Source: Pseudarcicella hirudinis (GTDB lineage: Bacteria > Bacteroidota > Bacteroidia > Cytophagales > Spirosomataceae). From it: 55,631 nt of DNA. The notes under the pieces were generated by a model. It worked only from the letters and a program-made list of their open reading frames with translations, was not told where the DNA came from and ran no database searches. Made by a program: the position numbers and the translations under genes. The stretch covers positions 26,284-81,914 of the forward strand of contig NZ_FOXH01000023.1 of assembly GCF_900115665.1 (NCBI RefSeq), written 5' to 3'. This document shows, one piece after another, positions 1 through 7,831 of the stretch. Within the stretch, counting starts at the first letter, position 1. Each line of letters opens with the position of its first letter.

Positions 1-1674
1 TATTCAGGTAAGTTTGGAGAGGCTCTGGAAGCAATGAAGGCCAAAGCTCAGGAACTATTGGATAAAATAGCCAGAGGAGAAAAACCCAACAAGGAAGATT
101 ATCAGGAATACAATAATATTTGTAAGGCCATAAAAAGCGGTATAGAGAGTATTAAAAACACAACACAAACACAAAACCCCAACCCAAAATTCTTAGCTAA
201 AATTGCCCCGATACTCAACGATTTAGACAGCTACAAAGACAAGCTACTGGCAGAAGCAGACTGTGACGGAATAGGATATCATTCAGAGCTAAGAGAAGAG
301 GTATTTTATGCTTCCACCAAAAGCCAGTTATATCCTGAAGCTTTGGTAAGTATCTGCAAATTAGGGGAATCGTCTTCTCTGGCAGGTAACATCCTAAACA
401 GAACAGAAGATTTGGCAGTAGAAACAGCAGCAGCCAAAAGCAGTATCAAATGTGGTTGTGATGGATTGATGGATTATCTGACAGGAGATGGCAACTGTCA
501 AAGTGTGATATACAATCTTGAGCTGCTCAAAAGAGATATATCAAAAAACAAAGTGAGTCATAAACTTAACAATCCGGCAGGAGCTACCGGACAGGTAAAA
601 GTAGGAGAAGTTTGTATAGACAACCTGCAGATCAGATTTTATGGAGACAACCCCGAAATCAACGCCTTAAGCAAAGAGAAAACCCAGGAAGGAATAGATT
701 TCAGTGCTACCAATTCCAGCAATATAGTATTGAATGTAAATGTATTGGATAAAGCAGAGAAGGACAAGAAGATAGAGGCTGTTTGGAGGTATCTGGGGGA
801 TAAAACCCAGGAAGACCATCAAGCTAGCTTTCCGGTTACAGGCACACAATTACATGAGATATTCCCGGATACACCACAAGACAGATGTGATGAGGTGGCA
901 AGTATAATTAATAAGTACAGTGATGACTATGGTTTAACAACACCTGAACGAATGGCTCATTTTATAGGACAGATTGGGGCGGAAACCATGTTGAAAAACT
1001 TAGATGAGAAATCCTATTCAGCTTCAAGAATTTTAACAGCCGATAAAACACGAACAATCAGAACACATAATGGTAAAAAAGTGCTGAAATATTGTTCAAT
1101 TTTTGAGGGTTATTCTGCCGATGGAGCAAGTTGTCCTTATCCATATTGCGACGAAGATATAGTCGTACCAGAAGGTAGTTATAGTGGTAGTTATGCATCT
1201 ACAACTTTTATGCAAGGTATGAACAAAATAGTTAGAGCTAACATGGTAGATGAATTACCACGTGATCCTGACTTTTTTAATGTGGTATATGCCTGCAACG
1301 ATATTGGAAATGGTAATATTAATTCAGGAGATGGGTATAGATTCAGAGGACGAGGATTTATGCAGATAACAGGTTATTCCAATTATAGAAAAATGGTTCA
1401 GGCAAAGTGGGACGCAGTTCATGGAACTGGCACCAAAGATTTTATGTGTCGAAGTTCGGCTTGCGACAAAAACCTAGATAACATTGCTAACGATTTAGAT
1501 TTCTCCATGCTTATCTCACTAACTTTTTGGAAAGCAGGAAATACAAATGAAAAAGCCAATGAAGTAAATAAGGATTCTATTAAAGCTGTGACAAGAGCTG
1601 TAAATGGTAAAGAAATCGGAATTGATAACAGAACATTATATACCAATAAAGCATATGAAACACTTAAAAAATAA
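1..1674 (+). CDS. Polymorphic-toxin-like protein with C-terminal GH19 (chitinase/endolysin-fold) domain, 5' end outside the window
   Basis: The reading frame is open from base 1, so the gene starts upstream of the window; the ATG at 34 is internal. Counting from that ATG, residues 1-248 are a Cys-containing region I do not recognise. Residues 249-258 (AVWRYLGDKT) form a pre-toxin motif that recurs in the right-hand cassettes. Residues from about 265 to the end are GH19-like. The segment MAHFIGQIGAET carries the candidate catalytic Glu (E317), equivalent to the Glu of the HETGG motif of GH19 enzymes, and about residues 432-451 (GDGYRFRGRGF..ITG..NY) form the conserved GRG-QxTG-NY segment. GH19 enzymes cut chitin or peptidoglycan. 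With a secreted partner encoded directly downstream, a peptidoglycan-cleaving toxin domain on a long delivery protein is the best inference. The export route cannot be told from this fragment. Confidence 0.72.
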   Translation, partial: YSGKFGEALEAMKAKAQELLDKIARGEKPNKEDYQEYNNICKAIKSGIESIKNTTQTQNPNPKFLAKIAPILNDLDSYKDKLLAEADCDGIGYHSELREEVFYASTKSQLYPEALVSICKLGESSSLAGNILNRTEDLAVETAAAKSSIKCGCDGLMDYLTGDGNCQSVIYNLELLKRDISKNKVSHKLNNPAGATGQVKVGEVCIDNLQIRFYGDNPEINALSKEKTQEGIDFSATNSSNIVLNVNVLDKAEKDKKIEAVWRYLGDKTQEDHQASFPVTGTQLHEIFPDTPQDRCDEVASIINKYSDDYGLTTPERMAHFIGQIGAETMLKNLDEKSYSASRILTADKTRTIRTHNGKKVLKYCSIFEGYSADGASCPYPYCDEDIVVPEGSYSGSYASTTFMQGMNKIVRANMVDELPRDPDFFNVVYACNDIGNGNINSGDGYRFRGRGFMQITGYSNYRKMVQAKWDAVHGTGTKDFMCRSSACDKNLDNIANDLDFSMLISLTFWKAGNTNEKANEVNKDSIKAVTRAVNGKEIGIDNRTLYTNKAYETLKK

Positions 1675-2416
1675 TTTATGGTTGATCCTGTTGATAACAA
1701 CAGCAAACTTTACTTTTGCACAGGATACTAATGTGCCTTCACAGTTAAAGGACTTTGAGGGGATTTGGCAGTTTATTCCTCCTGAATGGAGTAATGATAC
1801 TTCTTTTATTGCTATTGATTTTCTGCATAATTCTAAAAGATTGACTTTATATTTTGAAAAAGAAGATAAATCTGTTTTTAGTCTAGGCCCTGACATTATT
1901 GGTTTTTCACCCAAAAACAAGAATATTGTTAAGTTATCAGATTTAGAAGAAATAGGGCAACGGATGTATTTTTATAGACCCAACCCCCAAGCCCCCAATG
2001 ATAGCATAAAGTATTTTGATCAAGCAAGTCCTAGTTGTTTTGCAAGCTTTAATGGTATAGGTTCAGATGATTATGAGCCACCGTCGAATGGGAAGCCTAA
2101 TTATTTCTTGTTTAATTTCGATGGTAGAAACTATGAATATCACAGGCAGATTCAACACATACCCAATTATATAGTAAAGTCCTTGCTCGAAAACAAAAAA
2201 GAATTGTATAAGGTGGAGACATTTTTAGGGGTAAAATATGCAAAGGTCAAAATTGACAAAAGCTTTATTTTCAGTTCACCAACAAAAGGAACTAATATGT
2301 ACCTCCTCAAAGGTGATGAAGTGGAGATTTTAGAAACCAAAGACGATTGGCTAAAAATCCGATACTACGGCTCGAAAACCATCGAAGGTTGGATAAAGAA
2401 AACAGATGTAGAATAA
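1655..2416 (+). CDS. Exported SH3-tailed protein, predicted immunity partner of the upstream GH19 toxin
   Basis: The protein has 253 residues. It starts at the ATG at 1655, which gives a clean signal peptide (MKHLKNNLWLILLITTANFTFAQ) and overlaps the 3' end of the toxin gene by 20 nt, a sign of translational coupling; a start at 1604 would destroy the signal peptide. The body (about 24-195) is not recognised. The last ~55 residues look like a bacterial SH3 domain and end in TIEGWIKKTDVE, nearly identical to the ends of the three putative immunity proteins at 50817, 52468 and 54143. Export to the periplasm fits neutralisation of a cell-wall-degrading toxin. The immunity role is inferred from gene order and coupling only. 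Confidence 0.68.
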   Translation: MKHLKNNLWLILLITTANFTFAQDTNVPSQLKDFEGIWQFIPPEWSNDTSFIAIDFLHNSKRLTLYFEKEDKSVFSLGPDIIGFSPKNKNIVKLSDLEEIGQRMYFYRPNPQAPNDSIKYFDQASPSCFASFNGIGSDDYEPPSNGKPNYFLFNFDGRNYEYHRQIQHIPNYIVKSLLENKKELYKVETFLGVKYAKVKIDKSFIFSSPTKGTNMYLLKGDEVEILETKDDWLKIRYYGSKTIEGWIKKTDVE

Positions 2417-2443
2417 CTACAATAAAGCAGCTGGAGAAAAAAT

Positions 2444-2480
2444 AAAAAAGCCTTAAAGTCAATACTTTAAGGCTTTTTTT
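2444..2480. terminator. Bidirectional intrinsic terminator
   Basis: The stem AAAAAAGCCTTAAAG pairs with CTTTAAGGCTTTTTT around a 6-nt loop, with an A-run on one side and a T-run on the other. It can end both the immunity gene (plus) and the tRNA-Val pair (minus). Confidence 0.8.
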
Positions 2481-2483
2481 GTG

Positions 2484-2558
2484 TGGTCCCACTAGGATTC
2501 GAACCTAGGACCCCCTGCTTGTAAGGCAGGTGCTCTGAACCAGCTGAGCTATGAAACC
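2484..2558 (-). tRNA. tRNA-Val (anticodon TAC), second copy in transcription order
   Basis: Read on the minus strand, the acceptor arms GGTTTCA and TGGGACC pair in 7 bp. The anticodon stem CCTGC/GCAGG encloses CTTACAA, giving anticodon TAC (complement of 2521-2523). The T-loop TTCGAAT is present. The bases after the discriminator A are CAC, so CCA is not encoded and must be added enzymatically. The body is identical to the copy at 2577-2651. Confidence 0.93.
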
Positions 2559-2576
2559 GAATGAAGTAAAATTTGG

Positions 2577-2651
2577 TGGTCCCACTAGGATTCGAACCTA
2601 GGACCCCCTGCTTGTAAGGCAGGTGCTCTGAACCAGCTGAGCTATGAAACC
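2577..2651 (-). tRNA. tRNA-Val (anticodon TAC), first copy in transcription order
   Basis: The 75-nt sequence is the same as the downstream copy, with anticodon TAC (complement of 2614-2616). Here the discriminator A (2577) is followed by CCA on the minus strand (2576-2574), so the 3' CCA is encoded, unlike in the second copy. An 18-nt spacer separates the two genes, which are probably one transcript. Confidence 0.94.
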
Positions 2652-2684
2652 AAATTAATTATTACCGTTTCGTTTAACGTGGTG

Positions 2685-2715
2685 CAAAATTACACTATAA
2701 AAATTAATTGTGCAA
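2685..2715 (-). promoter_or_regulatory. Candidate promoter of the tRNA-Val pair
   Basis: On the minus strand, TAATTTTG (2692-2685) matches the Bacteroidota -7 element TAnnTTTG, and TTG (2715-2713) lies 20 nt upstream. Transcription would begin near 2678, about 27 nt before the first tRNA. The rest of 2716-3076 is AT-rich; a second -7-like TAGTTTTG on the plus strand at 2935-2942 may serve terC but has no well-spaced -33 element. Confidence 0.5.
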
Positions 2716-3076
2716 GACGTATTGTGAAAAAAACTTGACTTAGGTCAGACATTAAAGGTAAGTCTTTTGTTGTCAGTATGTTAAATAGATATTTTTTTTT
2801 AATTCAATTAATATCTTTTTTACAGAGAATGCTTTGAGCGATTTTTCAATATTGATTCATCAATTTTCAGGTCATATTATCATTAATTCTGACCATTTGT
2901 AATTAATGGGATTTTATTTGTTCCCGGATCATCATAGTTTTGCAAAGTCTTGTTAATTTTCAGGACAGATAGATTTTTTTGTAAAAAAGACTCCGAGAAA
3001 TTAACCTCCTCTGTTTTCCGGTAAACGTGAGCATTGTTATTTATTCGGATTCATTAAATTCTTAAACCATATATAA

Positions 3077-3916
3077 ATGATACAACAATTATTTTCAGCA
3101 GACGCACTCATCAGTTTAGTAACATTAACATTCCTTGAAATCGTCTTAGGTATTGATAATATTATTTTCATTTCAATAGCAGCCAATAAGCTTGCTATCA
3201 AAGATCAACCCAAAGCCCGCAATATTGGTTTGTTGCTGGCAATGATCTTCAGGGTTGTTTTATTATTCGGTTTGTCTTTTATTATTTCCCTGCAGGAACC
3301 TTTTACCCATGTTGATCTGGGTTGGTTTAAGGCCGGAATTTCAGGACAGAGTCTGATTCTTTTTGTAGGAGGGTTATTTCTTCTTTATAAAGCTACTTCT
3401 GAGATCCACCATAAACTTGAAGGTAATACCGAAGAAGATCACGTTGACAAGCCTAAAAAAGGCTCTGCTTCAGATAAACTTACTGCAGTAGTTTTACAGA
3501 TTGCTTTAATTAATATTGTCTTCTCAATTGACTCAATCCTCACCGCTATCGGATTAACTCATAACCTGCCTGTAATGATTCTGGCTGTGATTTTATCCAT
3601 TATAATTATGATGGGTTTTTCAGGTCCGGTTGGAAAGTTTGTGAACGATCATCCGTCAGTTCAGATGCTTGGTTTGGCATTTCTTATTATGATTGGCTTC
3701 ATGCTGGTTGCGGAGGCCGCTCATGACGCTGAAGTTTCATTCCTGGGTTCTAATGTCGGGTCAGTTCCTAAAGGGTATTTATATTTCTCAATTGCATTCT
3801 CTCTGCTGGTTGAGTTTTTAAATATGAAAGTGAAAAAGAACAGCAAGCCGGAACCAGTTCAGCTACATGATTATAAAAAACAAGCGAAAGACGAAGGATT
3901 GCTTGATGAGAATTAA
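3077..3916 (+). CDS. TerC family integral membrane protein
   Basis: The protein has 279 residues with about seven hydrophobic segments. The two family signature segments, each with an acidic residue in a membrane helix, are visible: FLEIVLGIDNIIFIS near the N-terminus and NIVFSIDSILTAIGLT near residue 155. TerC family proteins are tied to metal (tellurite, manganese) homeostasis or metalation of exported proteins; the substrate here is unknown. The gene stands alone with its own terminator. No other ter genes are nearby, so tellurite resistance should not be assumed. The C-terminus is a charged cytoplasmic tail. Confidence 0.88.
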   Translation: MIQQLFSADALISLVTLTFLEIVLGIDNIIFISIAANKLAIKDQPKARNIGLLLAMIFRVVLLFGLSFIISLQEPFTHVDLGWFKAGISGQSLILFVGGLFLLYKATSEIHHKLEGNTEEDHVDKPKKGSASDKLTAVVLQIALINIVFSIDSILTAIGLTHNLPVMILAVILSIIIMMGFSGPVGKFVNDHPSVQMLGLAFLIMIGFMLVAEAAHDAEVSFLGSNVGSVPKGYLYFSIAFSLLVEFLNMKVKKNSKPEPVQLHDYKKQAKDEGLLDEN

Positions 3917-3935
3917 GCAGAAAACTTAAGGATAT

Positions 3936-3968
3936 AAAAAAAGACAGCCACTCCGGCTGTCTTTTTTT
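3936..3968. terminator. Bidirectional intrinsic terminator
   Basis: AAAAAAAGACAGCC and GGCTGTCTTTTTTT form a 14-bp stem with a 5-nt loop. It lies between the convergent terC and thioredoxin-like genes. Confidence 0.88.
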
Positions 3969-3987
3969 ATAGGAAGCTATAATCTTA

Positions 3988-4431
3988 TTATTTGATTTTC
4001 TGAGCAAAAGAAAGCAATTCAGAAGCACCACCACTTGGCAAACCAACAAATGTTTTCTTAACTTTTCCATTTGAGTCAAGGAAATATAATGTCGGATAGC
4101 CTTCTACAGGATACAACTGAGAGATTGCAGGACCTTCTCCGTTTTCATAATCAACAGCAATACTTACATAATTCTGGTTGATATAAGCTGCAAGATTTTT
4201 ATCAGGGAACACAGAAGACTTTAATTTTTTACAGGGACCACACCAGGTAGTGTAGCAATCCATGAAGATTTTTTTATTCTCTTTCTTCGCTTTCGCAAGG
4301 GCTTCTTTGAAAGTACCTTTAAAGAAAAGGATTCCTTCAGAGCCTTCCGTTTTTTTAATAGGGTTGTTGGCAAAAGCGGTTGTAACAATAAGTGACATGA
4401 AGAGTGCCGCAATAAGTTTTAATTTGGTCAT
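3988..4431 (-). CDS. Exported thioredoxin-fold protein
   Basis: The protein has 147 residues from the ATG at 4431, chosen because it begins a typical signal peptide (MTKLKLIAALFMSLIVTTAFA); an upstream in-frame start at 4578 lies beyond the dnaN terminator and would bury it. The active site TTWCGPCKK (C64, C67) and the cis-proline segment GYPTLYF mark a thioredoxin-like oxidoreductase acting in the periplasm, probably as a thiol-disulfide reductase of the DUF255/thioredoxin_7-like type common in Bacteroidota. Its partner is not evident from the neighbours. It is separated from dnaN by a terminator, so it has its own promoter within 4432-4543. Confidence 0.85.
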   Translation of the reverse strand: MTKLKLIAALFMSLIVTTAFANNPIKKTEGSEGILFFKGTFKEALAKAKKENKKIFMDCYTTWCGPCKKLKSSVFPDKNLAAYINQNYVSIAVDYENGEGPAISQLYPVEGYPTLYFLDSNGKVKKTFVGLPSGGASELLSFAQKIK

Positions 4432-4543
4432 TTTCTTTGATATTGGTTTGACTTTTGACTTTATGTAAACAAACGTTAATTTCCACCTTTTTAGTTTTCC
4501 AAACAACAGATTTATTAAAAAGGCAGGGTTAAGCAGTACAGAT

Positions 4544-4584
4544 TTAAAAACAAACGGGGTGGTAAATTTGTTCACCACCCCGTT
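4544..4584 (-). terminator. Intrinsic terminator of dnaN
   Basis: On the minus strand an 11-bp stem (AACGGGGTGGT / ACCACCCCGTT) is followed by TTGTTTTT. Confidence 0.85.
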
Positions 4585-4608
4585 CTATAGAATATCAGAA
4601 ACTAAATC

Positions 4609-5733
4609 TTATGCGTAAGAATTAAGCATTACCGGCATAACCAGCATTAAAATATCTTCACTTTCTTCCTTCTCTGATGGAATAATCAGGCCAGCACGGT
4701 TTGGAACAGACATTTCCAATGAAATCATTCTCGCTGATAAATTTCCAAGCATTTCAACAAGGAATTTAGCATTGAATCCGATTTCCATTTCTTCTCCTTC
4801 GTAATCACAAATCAAACGCTCATTCGCCTCGTTTGAGTAATCTAAATCCTCTGCTGAAATAATCAGTTCATTGGTCGATAACTTTAAACGGATCTGATGA
4901 GTAGTTTTATTTGAGTAAATAGAAATACGACGTAATGAACTCAATAATTCCATACGGTTTATAGTCATCACATTCGGATTGTTCTGAGGAATTGCGTTCT
5001 CATAATCAGGGAATCTCTCATCAATCAGACGACAAATCATTCTGATGTTATTGAAACTGAAAAAAGCATTGGATTGACTGAAATCAGCCGTTACAGTAGT
5101 ATCGTCAGATGGTAATGATGATTTCAGCAGATTCAGGGCTTTTCTCGGGATAATCATGGTTGATTCATAATCAGATTTCACATCTGAACGTCTGTATCTG
5201 ATCAGCCTGTGGCCGTCTGTTGCTACAAAATTGGTGTATTCTGCCGATAATTGCACATAAACTCCTGTCATTGCAGGACGTAAATCATCATTGGATACGG
5301 CGAAAATAGTATTACCGATCGCTGAAGCCAGAACGTCAGCAGGTAATTGTACCGAAAGGCTTTTTGCAACCTGAGGAACTTTAGGGAAATCGATAGAATT
5401 TTCACCTGAAAGCTTGTATCGTCCATTCTCTGAGATAATCTCAGTACCGAAAGTTTCGCTATCTACTTTGAAGGTAATAGGCTGCTCCGGTAACCCTCTT
5501 AAGGTGTCTAACAACAAACGGGCCGGAACTGCGATTGCGCCACTTTCATTTGATTCAACTTCCAAAGTAGTAATCATAACTGTCTGAGAATCAGAAGCAG
5601 TTACGGTTAACTGATTTTGGTCCAGCTGGAACAAAAAGTTTTCCAAAATAGGCATAATCGGATTATTGGCAATAACCCCATTTACTGCCGAAAGCTGTTT
5701 TAATAAGACTGAAGATGAGACGACAAATTTCAT
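4609..5733 (-). CDS. dnaN: DNA polymerase III sliding clamp (beta subunit)
   Basis: The 374-residue length is typical for a β clamp. The N-terminus MKFVVSSSVLLKQLSAVNGV, the ATDGHRL segment in the middle domain and the C-terminal ILMLVMPVML are hallmarks of the three-domain ring protein that tethers polymerase III to DNA and docks other replication and repair proteins. The gene is monocistronic here, with a terminator downstream; dnaA is not adjacent, as is common in Bacteroidota. A -7-like element (TAGTTTTG, complement of 5833-5840) lies about 100 nt upstream without a clear -33 partner. Confidence 0.97.
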   Translation of the reverse strand: MKFVVSSSVLLKQLSAVNGVIANNPIMPILENFLFQLDQNQLTVTASDSQTVMITTLEVESNESGAIAVPARLLLDTLRGLPEQPITFKVDSETFGTEIISENGRYKLSGENSIDFPKVPQVAKSLSVQLPADVLASAIGNTIFAVSNDDLRPAMTGVYVQLSAEYTNFVATDGHRLIRYRRSDVKSDYESTMIIPRKALNLLKSSLPSDDTTVTADFSQSNAFFSFNNIRMICRLIDERFPDYENAIPQNNPNVMTINRMELLSSLRRISIYSNKTTHQIRLKLSTNELIISAEDLDYSNEANERLICDYEGEEMEIGFNAKFLVEMLGNLSARMISLEMSVPNRAGLIIPSEKEESEDILMLVMPVMLNSYA

Positions 5734-5877
5734 GTGGTTTGTATGTTGTTATGATGCTACATTTATTAAAAATTTACGCAAATGCGATCATCTCTGTAGT
5801 TGAAATAAAAGTTAAAATTATCAAAATCCCCGCAAAACTACAAGTTTAGCAATCAACGATTTGGAAGATTAATGTTT

Positions 5878-7545
5878 TCATGACATTTCAAATTTCCTTT
5901 TTCTGATGAAATTGTGAATAAGACCAAGCAAAATGATTAATCCTATAGGAATAACCAGATTGATAATCTGCCATTTGGTTCTGTCAGTTTGTAAGAGAGC
6001 CTTATCGAGCGGACGTAAAGTTACTTCTTTATTTCTGGCAGAAATTACACCATTTTCATCCAAAAGATAGTCAATGGCGTTGAGAATGAAATCTTTATTG
6101 GCAAAAGTATTCCCGGAAAATTTATCAAAACCTACAGGAAGCGGCGTATTCTTCTGAATATCGAAATCATTTGTAGGGATATTGCCGTCGGAACATACAA
6201 TTATCTTTGTGGATTTACCTTTATGCTGAAAAGTCTTTGCTCTCGGATCATCCGACAAAATCCTGTTAAGAAATAAAGACTGAAAACTTCCTTCGAGCAG
6301 GTAAGCAATGGTTTTAGAACCGGCATTATATTGGGCAGGATTAATTTCTTTTCCTGCAATGTCATAACTAAGCGTAGCAGGAGCATTTATAACCTGCGTG
6401 TAAGCTGAGGTCATAAGTAAAGGAGTTTTGGTGATTCCGGGAGCTTTAACACTGTCTATACTTCCGACATACTTAGTATAAATGGCATCAAGATTTCTTA
6501 CAATCGGAGAGTTACCGAAAGTGTTTATTAATGGAAAATATACCCAGGGCACCATTTGAATATTATTACGGTTTCCAAAATTCCCTACATCCATCGGAAT
6601 AGCAGCACACATCTGAGCGTCTTTGATCAGATTAAAATTAAGCCGCACTCCGTATTTAAATAACATATCTTCAAGATTAACACTCAACGGCTGCGCGAGA
6701 TTGCCTTCTCTTGCCACTGTGTCAATTTTTACTGAATTCATGAAGAATAATGCTTTTCCGCCATTCATGATAAACTGATCAATTTTGTATTTATCATTAT
6801 CTGAGAACGGAGTATCAGGTTTTAAGACGAAAATGGCATCTAAGCCATCAAGTGTAGGGGAGTTTCGGAGATCAACCGGATAGAGCTCATAGAATTTCTT
6901 GAGGGAACCGATAAGACTTAACTGATTAACCGCAGGCAGGTGGCTGTAATTTATAAAGAATCCGATTTTTTTCTTTTCCTGTAAGGTTAACTGTTTTATT
7001 GCTGAAGCAAGCTGATATTCAACTCCCTCGTAAGATTGATTGAGTATTTCCTGAGGACTTGCCAGTTTATTCCCTTTAAGCAGCAAAACGGCTACTTCTT
7101 TGTCTTTGTAAGTAATCAGTGCCCCGGGCGCAATTAATGTTTGAACCTGATGTCCGTTTTCTTTGTCGAGAACATTGGTAGGAGGGATGCCCTTCTGAGC
7201 CAGTTCTATAAAGATTTTGTTTCTTTTCTTCTCGTCTTTTACCTCATCATACAGATCTACGAAACGGTATTTGATTTTTGACCCGGCATGAATCTGAAAT
7301 TCTTCCAGGGTTTCCTGAACAGCATTTTCGAGTCTTTTAAATCCACCGGGAATAGACTTTCCGGTAAGATAGACTTTTACATAAACCTCATCGTCCAGGT
7401 TTTCCAGAAGGTTTTGTGTTGCTTTGGAAATAGTATAACGTTTTTCTTCGGTTAAATCAATTCTAAAAAAAAATCGTTTGGCCAGCAAATTGAATCCGGC
7501 AATTGCCAGAAGAACAATCAGAAAGGTCAGGAGTTTATTTTTCAT
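5878..7545 (-). CDS. gldG: GldG-like gliding-associated ABC transporter auxiliary protein
   Basis: The protein has 555 residues; I start at the ATG at 7545 (MKNKLLTFLIVLLAIAGFNLLA) rather than a TTG five codons earlier. It has one N-terminal membrane helix, a long extracytoplasmic region (KRYTISKATQNLLENLDDEV..VKVYLTG is typical of the GldG/ABC_transp_aux family) and a C-terminal helix followed by FIRKRKFEMS. GldG works with GldF and GldA as an ABC transporter needed for gliding in flavobacteria, but the family is widespread in non-gliding members too. gldF, normally directly upstream, is absent here: the upstream neighbour is the PpiD-like gene, across a terminator. Confidence 0.85.
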   Translation of the reverse strand: MKNKLLTFLIVLLAIAGFNLLAKRFFFRIDLTEEKRYTISKATQNLLENLDDEVYVKVYLTGKSIPGGFKRLENAVQETLEEFQIHAGSKIKYRFVDLYDEVKDEKKRNKIFIELAQKGIPPTNVLDKENGHQVQTLIAPGALITYKDKEVAVLLLKGNKLASPQEILNQSYEGVEYQLASAIKQLTLQEKKKIGFFINYSHLPAVNQLSLIGSLKKFYELYPVDLRNSPTLDGLDAIFVLKPDTPFSDNDKYKIDQFIMNGGKALFFMNSVKIDTVAREGNLAQPLSVNLEDMLFKYGVRLNFNLIKDAQMCAAIPMDVGNFGNRNNIQMVPWVYFPLINTFGNSPIVRNLDAIYTKYVGSIDSVKAPGITKTPLLMTSAYTQVINAPATLSYDIAGKEINPAQYNAGSKTIAYLLEGSFQSLFLNRILSDDPRAKTFQHKGKSTKIIVCSDGNIPTNDFDIQKNTPLPVGFDKFSGNTFANKDFILNAIDYLLDENGVISARNKEVTLRPLDKALLQTDRTKWQIINLVIPIGLIILLGLIHNFIRKRKFEMS

Positions 7546-7735
7546 TCGATCAAAATGCAATTATTGTACAGGAAACCAGGTTAGACAAAATGCTATTATT
7601 CATAAACGAATCATTACGCAATTATCGTAAACAGCATGAAGAAATAAATCTGAAATCTATTTTATGCTTTTAATTACGACTTAAAATTAAGAGCAGCATT
7701 TGTAATGCATTGCGCTGATTTTATGTACAAAGCTA

Positions 7736-7771
7736 CAAAAAGAAAAGCATCCCCGAAGGAATGCTTTTCTT
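7736..7771 (-). terminator. Intrinsic terminator of the ppiD-like gene
   Basis: On the minus strand AGAAAAGCATTCC pairs with GGATGCTTTTCT around a short C/T-rich loop, followed by TTTTG. The 270-nt gap between gldG and the ppiD-like gene holds this hairpin and a -7-like TAGCTTTG (complement of 7728-7735) that may start gldG. Confidence 0.75.
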
Positions 7772-7831
7772 TAATTCATCGAATCTTTTAGAGGAAAGAA
7801 ACTTTTGAATAATATCGTCTTTGATAACGGT

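Noticed and set aside
3077-3916. Tellurite-resistance operon
   Set aside because: Only a lone TerC-family gene is present; terB, terD, terE and terZ-type genes are missing.
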